DNA of 64,000 bases from Phytophthora sp. 'mugwort' (taxonomy: Eukaryota > Oomycota > Peronosporomycetes > Peronosporales > Peronosporaceae), in contig JAUCEF010000005.1 of the NCBI GenBank assembly GCA_033558025.1, positions 4,588,001 to 4,652,000 on the forward strand, read 5' to 3'. Made by a program: the position numbers and the translations under genes. This document shows, one piece after another, positions 29,600 to 40,090 of the stretch. The stretch's first letter is position 1; every line of letters starts with the position of its first letter. Below the pieces are notes generated by a model. That model ran no database searches, was not told the DNA's origin, and saw only the letters and a program-made list of their open reading frames with translations.

Positions 29600-32320
29600 T
29601 ACGATCGACGAAGCTCAGGTGATCTTCCAGTGAGGCCGGGCTGGAAACTCGATGAAAAGTTCGATCAACCGGGTTCCTTCAAAGAAAGCGTTGTGGCGAT
29701 AACCTTTCCTCGCCGGCTGCCGCTGTTGGCGTGGCCAACTCCGATACGGCGCACAGGAAGCGTTGTCAACGCACCATCAATGCTGAAACGACCCACAAGC
29801 ACCACTGTAGCGAGTACATGAGGGCAAAGCCATTCTGTCCTGTAGTAAGTCTTGCAATTGCAGCGGAAAGAAGCACGCGCGTTCAATCTGAGTAAACAGC
29901 TGGATGTTAGAAAACCCCGTAGGCAAAATGGATCGTGTACTCGATCAGCAATACCTGAGCTGCCGCCCAAGTTGGTAGGTTGACAAAGGGTATAGTGGCC
30001 GAACTGTCCAAAACCTCGACGCTGTAGATGGAGAGATACAAATACTCGATTTCGTCGGTTGGTCAAATCTTCACGAGCTTGCCATTAAACGAGTTGATGA
30101 ATCTACATCACACGAACATCATTAGACCTCTGCATTAATTCGAGATCACCGTTACAACCGCACTCACATCCGGGCACGATTCAGATCGAGCTCGCAGCTC
30201 GTGGATCCAGGCGAAAATGTGTGTTTGTGTGTGTTGAACAGCACCCTGCTTAAACGGAGAGCTTTACCCGAGCCAGTTGACTTTTTTTTTTGCGATAGTT
30301 CCTTGGGTCGTTAAGCAGTGATTTCGCGTGACGTACTGTCTTCGTGGATAAGGGACCTGAGCAAACACACGCAAAGCTCATACTCGCCATACTTGAGTCT
30401 ACTTCGACAAGTTCCGATAACCTTCAACGAAGTGGCCGCCACTTCCCTTGGCCAGCAGGGTGGCACACCGGAGATGCCAGGGATGGAGTTGCTTAGCACG
30501 ACGGCAGTGGTCGCACGAAGACTCTCGATGCAACATGCCTTGATCACGCGATGATGCGCTTCTATTGGGTTCTGCGAAGGAATTTCTCCAGCGACCATAG
30601 TGAATGTGATGTACCACGAGCACAACGGCTCCGATAGGTACTGTTCCTGCAGCCAGATCGCGCAGTTGGCAGCGCTTGGACCAACGCATCAAATTGCTGC
30701 TTACTGCGGGCGTGATGCAGATGTTGAATCAATGGCGGCACTTTCGCAACGAAAACTCAGACGTCTCAGTTTTACGGACTCACTCAGCTCCTCAATGTAG
30801 AATAATGGGAGCTCCTTGACGTAACATTGAACAAACTTGATGCTCTCGGTTATGTCCATCGGGCCCTCCTTACAATGAGCGGGTTCGGAATCACGTTTTC
30901 CCGACGAAGAAATAGGAGTCCCCACCGAGAAATAAATCTCGTCGATACTCCCATTACACGGTACGCATCAGCGATGTATGAAGCGTGGTCGAGGCTCCCA
31001 AAAGCCAATTGCAAGTCAATCCCGAAGAACATCGCCGAAACCTCCTTTCTTACCCGGAGCAGCTTCTCGTACGCAAACCGATGCTCTGTTCGGACAAACA
31101 TATAGCACAGGGGATGAATGTCTTAGAGTATCGGTTTTGGCGTAATAAGTGCCGTATGAACCGAAGTCCACAAGTGAGCAGCCCCCTATACACAATACAC
31201 AACTTTATTAGCTCAATAAACGGTCGGAAAGTCGACCCTTGGACCATATACGTACCCAAATGAAGGCGGTAAGTGCCATCCGTCGCTCCAACCAAAGTCT
31301 CATCCGCTTGCGCTGCATGACACCGGACAATATGCGAATAAGGCTCGGCTTGTCATGATCAACCCGAAGCAGGCAGCCTCGTTGCCGTTGTCATCAATCG
31401 CGGGGCCTCAAAAACATCAATCACGAGCAGTTTGTTCTGCTCTTCATCGGGAGTAGCCAGAAAATGTTGAGCTATCAATTGCAATGTTGAACTGGGGCCC
31501 CATGAAAAGGTGTCAGGGCTGACACACATGTGAGGATTGGCCCAGTTCATTAGGTCGCTCGCGATAGCGATGTTCCAGCCTACAGCAATACAAAACTTTT
31601 TAAATTACGTAAAGCTGCTTATAACCATTTTAAAGAAAATACCAGCTATTGTGCGCTTCAGATACGCTTTTCGGTTCTTTAGTTGAGCACTTGTCGGATG
31701 GAGAGCAATGCCTTCACAGTTGTCATCGTACCTTGCCTGCAAGATCTTGCGGCACTTCAATCGTCAGCTTTGCGTTCGGGTCCCCGAGTGGGCCGGACGT
31801 TCGGCCGGAGTAGAGCAGGTCAATAGTGTAATGACCGACCCCACAGCACGCGCTTGACATGGCTTGCACCCCAATAGTGGAGGTCTTAAATTGTTCGTCG
31901 GCTTCACGCTTGAGAGACTTGTTGATACCAACCTTTTTGAGCTCGGTAGCTAGTTCTGAGTGCTCACCACGCTCTTCCAGCGAATAGGAGGGTTCCTTCC
32001 CCTGCTCTGCCACAATGCGGGCGTCCTTTTCGCAGTTTCGAAGGGAAATGCACTGATACACTGACGTGTAACGTTTACCCCTGCTTCCGTTGTTTTATGC
32101 GTAGACGAGCGAATCGCTTAGGGCAGAAGTGCGATGGCTTTACGAAATGCGTTAAGTGTCGAATGCTGAGAGATCTTGTTGAAAGGTTTTCTATCGTCTG
32201 AGGTATCGTCCGACAAGTAGTCGTCCCAGAGAACGTCGATGTTCTCCAGTTTTTCTTCAAAATCACTGCTCAAATCGTGATACGCGTGAGCTCTTTGGCC
32301 AAGCTGAACCAACAATCTAG
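29600..32320 (-). pseudogene. MULE-C transposase with SWIM zinc finger
   Basis: Minus strand. N-terminal zinc region: CISLRNCEKDARIVAEQGKE and ERGEHSE (about 32055-31960). DDE domain: VGATDGTYRLHLGTYMVQ (about 31290-31240) with the first Asp; GSLDHASYIADAYRVMGV (about 31000-30945) with the second. NPIEAHHRVIKACC (about 30575-30530) has the conserved helix. SWIM finger: CNCKTYYRTEWLCPHVLA (about 29860-29805), a CxC...CxH zinc site used by many MULEs. A few frameshifts break it. It is less decayed than MULE-A or MULE-B in its DDE part. Element ends were not found. Confidence 0.85.
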
Positions 32321-32690
32321 GTTGTTTGAAACTGCATTATAAAATGTGAATTTTACCCGTTTTAAACATTCAGGGCCTGATAATATCCGCCGAGTTAATC
32401 CGTTCTGTCGATATAGGCAGCGGTAATACATGTTTTACGTGGTATTAATCCGCAACCCATGATTAACATACCATATGACGAGAACATCGAGCGGCGGATG
32501 GAGCTGCTTGGAAAGGCAGCCGAGCACTGGCAGCCCTGCATTGATCTCCTTTGTTAACAAGATGGCGCGCCACCGCCCGCTATCAGTCGCGGCAGCTATT
32601 CGTCCTGAGATCATGGAGTACAGGACGTAGAATGTTTGCTCTGGACTATTTCAGCGTTGGGTTAACCTGATTTTCGAGATTTCAAACTCT
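32321..32690. other. spacer with an unassigned coding-like scrap
   Basis: Plus-strand scrap at about 32460-32555 reads IPYDENIERRMELLGKAAEH, ending at a TAA. No family recognised. The rest is AT-rich without features. Confidence 0.3.
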
Positions 32691-33240
32691 GATCAAAATG
32701 AAACTCCTAATACGGGGCACTCGGGTTTGCTTTGCACTGCTGCGGACTCGGATTGACAAAGGTGTAGTGGTTTCTCGATCATGTCAATCCTGTCCATCAA
32801 GTTCCGGATTTCACCCATATGATCGATATGTTACATCGTGGATCAAGTTGAACTCAACGCAATTTGTTATCTCGGCTGCATACTTAAAGCAAGTTTTTTT
32901 TTAATATATCGCCTTTTTAAGTGCTCCATGACCTTGAATGGAGTCGATTTATACGTTGAGGGTCTTAATTGTCTTGTTGGTCATGCCATCATACATAAAT
33001 TTCTTGGTGCGACTGCTTTTCTTGACGTACAGTATATTCATCCGTCTTCGATTCTTCATCCGAATAGCTCGGCTCAGTGGCTCAGTTTCACAATACTTCC
33101 ACAAGCCTTTGTGTTGCAGCTTAAGGTTGATACGCTCCATCCTCACCTCGAAGTCATCCCGTCGAATCGTAGGTGATCTATTTTCTTGTCATCAGACTCC
33201 TCTTGTATGTTGTTTCCCGTAGAACTCTTTTTTTGTCTTC
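32691..33240 (-). pseudogene. Ty1/copia gag N-terminal fragment
   Basis: Minus strand. DDFEVRMERINLKLQHKGLW (about 33150-33090) is the typical gag start (W/M-E-R-I, kGLW). KNRRRMNILYVKKSS, KKFMYDGMTNK and FKVMEHLKRRYIKK (about 33060-32900) follow, then DHMGEIRNLMDRIDMIEKPL (about 32825-32765). It stops before the LPxxYD block, which is where the gag fragment at 11.2 kb starts. It may be the missing 5' part of copia element A, or another copy. Confidence 0.65.
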
Positions 33241-33604
33241 TTTGTGGCTTGCTACATGCGTGATCTTGGGGTCATATCCGATTGTGATCTTCACCGCTAT
33301 TATGCGTTGCACTGCATCAGGTCACACGAGAAAGCAGGGGCTGAAGTTGATGATGTAGGCAGTCAAATGTATTTAGGAAGTGAGTGCTTCCTAAGGCGCT
33401 GCTCTCTATATCTGCATCACTCGCATTCCATCAGCTTTGTCATCTCAAATTTCATAGCATTCGCTCGTCTTTTCTCACCCGCCTTTAACAGAACTCGGAT
33501 AATAAAATTATACAATTGAACTGTTCTTTCAGAAAAACATAATACGTCAATGCAATACAAGAGAAATCAATAATAAGTACACAAATTATTTGTTATCAGT
33601 ATTA
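33241..33604. other. no gene seen
   Basis: AT-rich. Would be the place for a 5' LTR of the copia fragment, but no match to the candidate LTR at 940-1352 was seen. Confidence 0.4.
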
Positions 33605-33800
33605 GGGTCTGAACGGTGTAGTGGTTTGGGAACGACCCTGTCAATCAACTACGCAGGGTTCAAGTCCCACACCTGTCGAGATGCTGGTGGCTGTCACTAG
33701 GGCTTATTGCCCTGGCTAGGGTCTCCTGCCAATCAAATGAGCCGCGACGGCACAAGACAGTCCGCCAGCGGATACGGGCTTTTGCGCTTCATAGCTGATA
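33605..33800 (+). repeat. candidate tRNA-derived SINE
   Basis: An A-box-like TGTAGTGGTTTGGG (33617-33630) and a B-box GGTTCAAGTCC (33657-33667) are spaced as in a tRNA-derived pol III promoter. The acceptor stem and most of the T-stem do not pair, so it is not a tRNA gene. tRNA-related SINEs are known in Phytophthora. The 3' end is undefined. Confidence 0.5.
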
Positions 33801-33922
33801 ACCTCCAATAATGCATATTTCATCCAGACGGTTGTTATTTTGAATATTGCAGGTATAGCTTTAGGACCTAGTTTGGCAGCGTGCTGCAAAGCAGTGAGAC
33901 CTAGATCTCATCAGCACCTTTA

Positions 33923-35398
33923 TCATTGTCGTCTCCACAACCCATGAGGATACATGAAGTTCCAAAGTTCACGTTTGGCGCGCAAGAAGACCAATATCTC
34001 TAAATTCGCTGGTAACAGGCTTGAGAGCACAGGATTCAGGACAAACTTGTAGTGAGAGAAGAGACACTCATAGCGATTGCGGGTGGGCGGGATCATGCAC
34101 AGGCGGTCCGCGTACTGGTCTTCAGCAGCGCGACGCGGGCGCTTAGCGTTGCGCAGTGTTTCCGCCGCGAGAGCACCTTCTTGGGCGCTGGTCTTAGTGG
34201 AGAAGCAGTAACAACAACGCTGGCGACGGACTCCTTGTCCGCAGCAGTCAGAATTCGGTCGGACAACGGCTTCATGACCGCGCCCTCGAAGACCGGGGAG
34301 TGAACCATTCTTGTGGAGAGTCTCAGATGTAGTTGGATACTTGGTCATGATCGCATCGAAAAGGAGTCGCACATCAGCAAGATTGTGGTCCTCCGAGATT
34401 CTCGCAGACACTGTCGAGATCGTCAAGCGTGTAACGAGCTGTACAATCTGTCGGTGGGTGCTGGGTAGGGGAAGCAAATCTTTAACATCCGCAACCATCT
34501 TGATAGCATCTCAAATCTTCACGTAGCGAGCCAGCATATGGTACGTCGACGACCACCGAGTGATGTTTGCCTTGAGCGGCTTGTACTTCGTGCGGCGGGC
34601 GAGTTCGGGTAACGAACATGGACTCAAGAGTCTGCACTTGATCAATACGAGACTGGTATTCCATGAGGTACCGGCATACAGCCAGATTGAAGAAGCGGTG
34701 GCTAGGACAGCCGATGAGTGGGACCACCAGTCGAGTCGCAATCGCTTGATTCGTCGCGCAGCTGTCCGCAACGATGAACAATAGCATGGCGCTATCCTTG
34801 CCGTAGAGCGCCATTAGTGCCTCGATCATTCGATGTGTGCATCTGCCGTTTGGCCATCCTCAGCCGTCGATATTGCAGCAGCACCTGATGAAGCTCTCCG
34901 TCCTTAGCAAAGACGCCGTAGATGGCGACAAAGTGGAACGTTCCGGAGGCCCCGCCATCGAACATGAGCCCAACTGGTCGCCCATGTCGACAGAGATTCA
35001 TTCCCCCACCTTGGTAGACACGTGACGCATGTAGCGCACCAACGTCTTTGACGACACGGGCTTGAGCGCCACTAATGAAGCCGTCATCGTGTCGTCCACC
35101 TCGCCTAGCGGATGATTCCGCGCGATGATCCACTCCATCCAGTTGAATGTATCCATCGTGCGCTGGTCGACGAGTCCGTGAGCTTCGAGCGTTTGGTCAT
35201 GCGTCGCTGGCTCTCCTCGTAGGTCTCGGAGTATCCAGGATGCTTGGCCGCAAGGTGGCTGATGAGGTTCGAGTAGCCTGTTTCAGGCGCTCGCTTGCGA
35301 GCCTTGCCACACTGTTTGCAGGAGAAGAACCCGTCAGCGCGGTCCGTGAAGAAGAGGCTTGAAATGGCTCGCGAGCTTGTTGACATTGTATTTGACAA
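33923..35398 (-). pseudogene. hAT transposase C, fairly complete
   Basis: Starts near 35398. BED-like finger: FFSCKQCGKARKRAPETGYS and HLAAKHPGYSE (about 35330-35220). First-Asp motif GLMFDGGASGTFHFVAIYGV (about 34965-34905), with Gly where the family has Trp. [19 protein letters not shown] (about 34790-34735) with the second Asp; [15 protein letters not shown] (about 34730-34690). C-terminus: ADVRLLFDAIMTKYPTTSE (about 34375-34320) and the dimerisation end LEILVFLRAKRELWNFMYP (about 34000-33945). Frameshifts near 35120, 34800, 34500 and 34290. Same family as the scrap at 150-630. No target duplication found. Confidence 0.85.
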
Positions 35399-35539
35399 TT
35401 TGGAAGTGAGTGAGTTGGTGTGACCGAAAGATGAGGCTGGTGTGGATGGAAGAAGAGGTTGGTGAACCAGTCGTTTGATTCGAGCTGGCCACCAGCATCG
35501 CTCTCATTACTTTTTTTACGTAGTGGTAAGAAGTCAAGA

Positions 35540-36693
35540 TACTTATTACGAGTATATTTACTGGAACTGCTTTGCCAATGCTGTCAATATAATATTATAG
35601 TTATTATATTTTAGTTATCTTTCCGAGCTCTGCCCCTTAACTATGGTGAAAACCCACCAACCGTAGACGAGTTTCGACTCCAATCGTGAGTGCATCGCAA
35701 CAACTATCAGGACCATGAATTTCTCCTGTTCGGTTTGGGTCTCTAAAATATGTGAAACTCGCTTAACGTTTCTTCTTTATGTAAGGACGGATAGGTCCAT
35801 CGATAAAGTGCACGAGCTGAACAGCGTGTATTAAAGTTGTCGATCTCGTTGCTGGCAGCGATGTCTCGGGCGACATGGTTTCCGATCAGAGAGGGATGTG
35901 TGGTCTCTAAAGATTCAACTCGAGAGCTTATATTGACGCGGAGGGGATGCTGTAATTAGGTGTTCAGGTCAGTGGGGTTGGAGTGCCCATTCAGAGCTGA
36001 ATTTTGAAAAGAAAAAAAGGAGCTGCGAGCGCTGTCTTCAATACGGGTGATGGCACTAAGTCAAAAGGCGAGAGAGATTCACGACCCTAAAGTTCGTTCA
36101 GCTATTACCTATGGTGTATGATTATCGCTTTGATGGCTGTTAGCGACAGTTGATCGTTCTCAGATTGAAAGATGCCGTGTGTCTTACATTGTTTAAATTA
36201 CAGACCAAATAAAAATGTTATCCATTGCCAGAGATGCTGCGTAAAAGACACTGCTAAGTATGTTTGAAGCTGCTGGCACTAAGATGTGCAGGCTGTGAGC
36301 ATGGCGTTTCATGGGGCAGGAGTGCCACTATCGCGTCGGAATCTCTATCTAGACCAAGCGAGAACATGTTTATAGAATGATTTCCACAACTTTACTAAGG
36401 CGACAACTATTGTATTAGTTGCGTTATAAGTATTCTACTTGCCTCGGTGAGTTTTGGAGGTAACATTGTCTCTCATGCTAGAATGTTTTCCTCACATTGA
36501 TGACGTGGCTATTATGCGAGAGTTGGCTGACGTGGCTATTATGCGAGAGTTGGTTCACGTGACGAACGAGAACACACAATACGAGACCCACCCGAGTGTT
36601 CAAGCAGCAAATGAAAACGCTTCAATGCATTTGACTACTGACAAAATCTGCCACGCTGGCCTGTCAGGAGATAGAAGACCCGACGACGACAGT
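35540..36693. other. gene-free stretch next to the LURP-like gene
   Basis: AT-rich at 35540-35630. Near 36505-36560 a 27-bp direct repeat (GACGTGGCTATTATGCGAGAGTTGG type) occurs twice in tandem. No recognisable gene. Confidence 0.5.
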
Positions 36694-37359
36694 CTACCCG
36701 CTGCTGGAGCGTTCCGCTTCGCGTAAAATTTGTCGTACGTGCCAGATCAGCAGCAGGAGAGTCATATCGACTCCAGCAAATGCTTCTACTTCATACTCGT
36801 CACGGCCTAAAATCTTGTTCTCTCTGCTAATGCGACCTATCGGCTCATAGCAGCCAATGTTCGTTTGTAGGTCCTCGCTCTTTTGTAGCTGCGAGAGCGT
36901 CGGGTTCCCTCGCTCCAAGTAGCACAACACCACCCTCTTGGAAGGTCGTCCCTTGACCACGACACGACACGGAGACCCTGTTTTGTGGTCGTAGAACTCG
37001 GCCACCAGAATCATCGTATTGAAGATACCGGTGGCATCACGAATCGTTAATTGCTCGTGCTCGGTCTGATCACCAAGAAAGACGTGGAACTTGCTCGAGA
37101 ATACGTTCTTCTTGACGGTGACAAGGACCCGTCCTTCCGGAGTTTTGAGAAAGGAGCGGGAGCTGAGCAGTCTGTCTTTGAAGGCGTAGACTTCGTCATT
37201 GGTAGCGGCGTCAATCACTGACGCGCTGGTTCCGGTTAGAGCCGCCTTGACGTGAACACGAGTCGCGCCTCGGGTGATCCAGCTGGCTTCGAGAGCTCGC
37301 ATCGGCCCGGACGGCGACTGCAGAATGGTATTGAGGTCAGCGGACTTGGAGTTGCCCAT
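36694..37359 (-). CDS. LURP-one-related (LOR) family protein, likely N-myristoylated
   Basis: An intact gene. The chosen start gives MGNSKSADLN, a good N-myristoylation signal (Gly2, Ser6), and 221 residues. An upstream in-frame ATG at 37408-37410 would add 17 residues, but an initiator-like element overlaps it, so the downstream start is preferred. The family fold (tubby-like beta-barrel around a hydrophobic helix) is suggested by VHVKAALTGTSASVIDAATN, then AFKDRLLSSRSFLKTPEGRV, VTVKKNVFSSKFHVFLG, and a C-terminal half with EYEVEAFAGVDMTLLLLIWH, the buried helix preceded by G-V-D. LURP1 and relatives in plants act in defence signalling; in oomycetes the role is unknown. No frameshift, GC-rich, single exon. 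With a fatty acyl group it would sit at the inner membrane surface (inference). Confidence 0.75.
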   Translation of the reverse strand: MGNSKSADLNTILQSPSGPMRALEASWITRGATRVHVKAALTGTSASVIDAATNDEVYAFKDRLLSSRSFLKTPEGRVLVTVKKNVFSSKFHVFLGDQTEHEQLTIRDATGIFNTMILVAEFYDHKTGSPCRVVVKGRPSKRVVLCYLERGNPTLSQLQKSEDLQTNIGCYEPIGRISRENKILGRDEYEVEAFAGVDMTLLLLIWHVRQILREAERSSSG

Positions 37360-37390
37360 CGGGGAAGTCGCAATTTCGTTGAGGAACGCC

Positions 37391-37403
37391 GAAGAAAAAG
37401 TGA
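37391..37403 (-). promoter_or_regulatory. initiator-like core promoter of the LURP-like gene
   Basis: On the minus strand TCACTTTTTCTTC matches the oomycete initiator pattern (TCAYTT followed by a pyrimidine stretch), about 35-45 nt before the chosen ATG. This spacing is usual for oomycete genes. Confidence 0.5.
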
Positions 37404-37410
37404 GAAGCAT

Positions 37411-37724
37411 TAAATTTCCGTGTGATAGCCATTAAGGGTTTCCCCCCCCCCCTCTCTTCAGAAAGACGGTATGTATCAAATTGAAATTAACTAATTACGA
37501 AGTAAAAAAAAAATCGCTTGCTTCCTATATTGTTTTAACAATGCAAGTAGTTTTTTGTCGTAATTCCTCACCTATTTAGCGATTTTAGTTGGGGTTTTCA
37601 GGATAGCTAAATAAATTTGTGTCTTTCTGCAGTTTTGTCCTTCTACTCGGGCTTCTTAATCGGACGTCATTGTCCTAGCAAGAGAGCAGTATTTCGTAGC
37701 AAGCCCCAAAGCTAAATTACTTGG
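37411..37724. other. intergenic, no gene seen
   Basis: Starts with the sequence upstream of the LURP-like gene, including a C11 tract (37442-37452) and an A10 tract. Nothing else recognised. Confidence 0.5.
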
Positions 37725-39180
37725 GTGCACGTTTTCTGTAGACCACATAAAGAACAGGCCGAGCATAATGGAGCCATTCAATCTATCCATCCGGCAGGTA
37801 CTCGCGTGCATCGGTGCGAGGACGCTCGCGTATTGCAAGCTAACGAATGTGTTTTAGTGACTCTGCGGGTGGTGCAACGGAGAGACGACATACAGGGCCA
37901 GAAGGACATATCCCAGGGCAAGGCTGAATTGAAGAACTGTTGTGCTGGCATGCGCTCAAGAACGAGACGGCATGCGGCCCTATCGCTTAAGCTGTGAGTG
38001 GTTGACTTGCGTTACCAGCTAACGACTGTATTTGGTGACGTTCCAGGTGGTGCAGCAGGTAGCCGAGTGAACATCACAGCACAGTGGGAGCTGGATTTAA
38101 GGAGCTGTTTCGGTGGTAAGTGTTCAAAACCGATGCGGTCTGCTGCAATTGTTTTTGTTTTTTTTCGCAAGCTGCACTATGATTCCGAGTATTGCATGTT
38201 AATAACTAAGTTGGTAGCGTTGTTGGTGGTGCAGCAGCTAGCGGACACACCCTGAAACTAGAGGAGGTGCCAAACATCACATATCAAGAGGTAAGTCACC
38301 ATAAAGCCGACCAGGCTTATGGATGTCGCTAACAATGTCGTTTGATGCTGCACTAACATTTCATCCAGTACTATGGAAGTCCCAAACGCTCTTCCCCCAC
38401 AATTGAACTGCCGTTCGAGAAGTCTGGCGAGCCGTTGACGCCATGCCGAGACAAAAGTACCCGTTCACGACTTTGTTTTCACAGTTGCCGACGGCTTCGA
38501 CATTCTGTTAGGGCACGTAAAGCGCGTGTTCGACACGACGGTCTGGCAAGAGCCCGTCGTTTACGTCAAGCCTACTAATCACGCACCGCAAAAGGACTAC
38601 GTGTTGGTGCCGCCCGATTCGGGCGAGATGAAAATCATATTTGCGGCTGTGTGGCACAAAGCGCGACTAAGGAAACATGGGCACGCTGCCTTCATGTTTT
38701 TGCTGTTTGTATACTTGCCCCGACCGAGAGCTCAGCGACTGACGTAATTTCGGCGCACTACCGACACGCGCATTCAAGAACAACTACCGCGCATCGCAGC
38801 GTACATGAGCGAGCACAGAATTGACGGAGGTGCAGCTACCCAGCGCTATGCCGCTGTCAGCTAAGCCCGACTGCCGGAAGATGCATCCGTGCAAGTGCCG
38901 GACAACACGATGTTCCGCCAACTGCAATTTATCGACCAACAAGAGAGGGCAATGCAGCAAGTACAAACGGACCAGCAGGAAAGTTGATGCGGCATGTCGT
39001 TTGGTGCGATTTCGGACACATGGTGTACCGGTACCCATGTTTGTCGACATCAACGACCTACGTGAAGCTCTCGATATGCCAGCGTACAGCTTGCGACCAC
39101 CGTTCCGCGCCCCTCAACAGCTTGACACTCCGAAACCAGAGGTGGGCATGGAAGACGTTGACCATGAAGAACGCGAGTGA
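37725..39180 (+). pseudogene. unrecognised gene with several apparent introns, broken
   Basis: I do not recognise this family. A plus-strand chain of short coding pieces is separated by intron-like segments: GTGAGT...CCAG (about 37995-38046), GTAAGT from 38118, and GTAAGTCACC...CATCCAG (38290-38369). Joining across the last one keeps the frame (PNITYQE to YYGSPKRSS). Later pieces: FVFTVADGFDILLGHVKRVF, EPVVYVKPTNHAPQKDYVLV (about 38480-38610), and, in other frames, RIAAYMSEHRIDGG, ARLPEDASVQVPDNTMFRQL (about 38865-38925) and a C-terminus VPVPMFVDINDLREALDMPA to 39180. At least four frame changes. It is convergent with the Tc1-like transposase that follows and could belong to the same element, but no shared ends were found. 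Confidence 0.4.
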
Positions 39181-39199
39181 GACACAAGGTAGTCAAAGG

Positions 39200-40090
39200 T
39201 TCGTCTACAGAGATGGAACTGTATGGGTTAGAGTAGTACCCACAATGGCCATATAGATTTACACCAACTAGTTCACTTTTCTTCGTGCAGTAATGCATAG
39301 CTACCAAAAGGACGTCTTGAAGAGCTTCACGGAATGCCATGTTCGCGTGCCGCTGTATCCAGCGCTTAAGTAAAGATAACCCAGCTTCAATTGGGTTCAG
39401 GTCAGGCGAGTGCGGCAGCAGAAAGAAGAGTAAATCCCCCGTTGCGTTCACGACGGTCTGCAATTCTTGGTACATGTGGATCCTTGCATTGTCGAGGATA
39501 ACAATGGAGCGAGGTAGTGGCCAGGGATTCAGGTACGGAGCGATTTTAGACTTGAAAATAGCATGGAAGTTGGACCGGGTGAATGTATCATCGACTGTGC
39601 CCCACGAAAAAAAATCCTGACGTGTCCATAGCGGCGGGGACTGAAACACGTTTGCCCGTGCAAACGGAACCTGTACTCTTGCCGGTGTGTTCCAAGCCGA
39701 CCAACCATGCTTTCGCAGCATAGATCTAGAAACATTAACATGAATAAGAAAAATTTGAAAACAAAAGATTGATGTGCTAGTACCTGTCCGTCTTTGGACA
39801 TCCCGTCGGCAAATACGAGCTGATCGGGCCCGCTGTAGTAAGGAGCAAGTCACTGAACAAAATCTTGCCGCTAGCGAGGCAAGCACTCGACAGCACGCTT
39901 TGTCAGAACCTTACGTGTAAGGGCTAGATCAAACTTGAGCACCCGGCAAAAAAAAAGTAGTTGCACCTGAAATGTTATGACGCATATTTGAATCGCTGGG
40001 CTAGCTTCGACCGCAACTCCTCAAAATAGAAGCACGGGTGATGCTTTACATACTCCTGCACAAACGCACACACATGCTGGGGCCACTTTG
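39200..40090 (-). pseudogene. Tc1-like transposase C
   Basis: Minus strand. N-terminal block QHVCAFVQEYVKHHPCFYFE and RSKLAQRFKYAS (about 40080-39985); TRKVLTKRAVECL (about 39920-39880); QLVFADGMSKDGQ (about 39815-39785), where the first catalytic Asp is in FAD. A likely 58-nt intron (39726-39783, GTACTAG...TTTCTAG) follows. Then RKHGWSAWNTPARVQVPFAR (about 39715-39655), DTFTRSNFHAIFKSKIAPYL, SIVILDNARIHMYQEL (about 39510-39465) with the second Asp, and LPHSPDLNPIEAGLSLLKRW (about 39420-39360) with the third acidic residue. The central domain is open for nearly 180 codons. A different Tc1-like family from element B. Confidence 0.85.

Noticed and set aside
29486..29821. Protein with an Arg-Glu repeat
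   Set aside because: The repeat is just the (GA)23 microsatellite; the rest shows no similarity and overlaps the MULE-C SWIM region on the other strand.
33605..33680. Functional tRNA gene on the plus strand
   Set aside because: Only boxes match; the T-stem has two mismatches and no acceptor stem forms.
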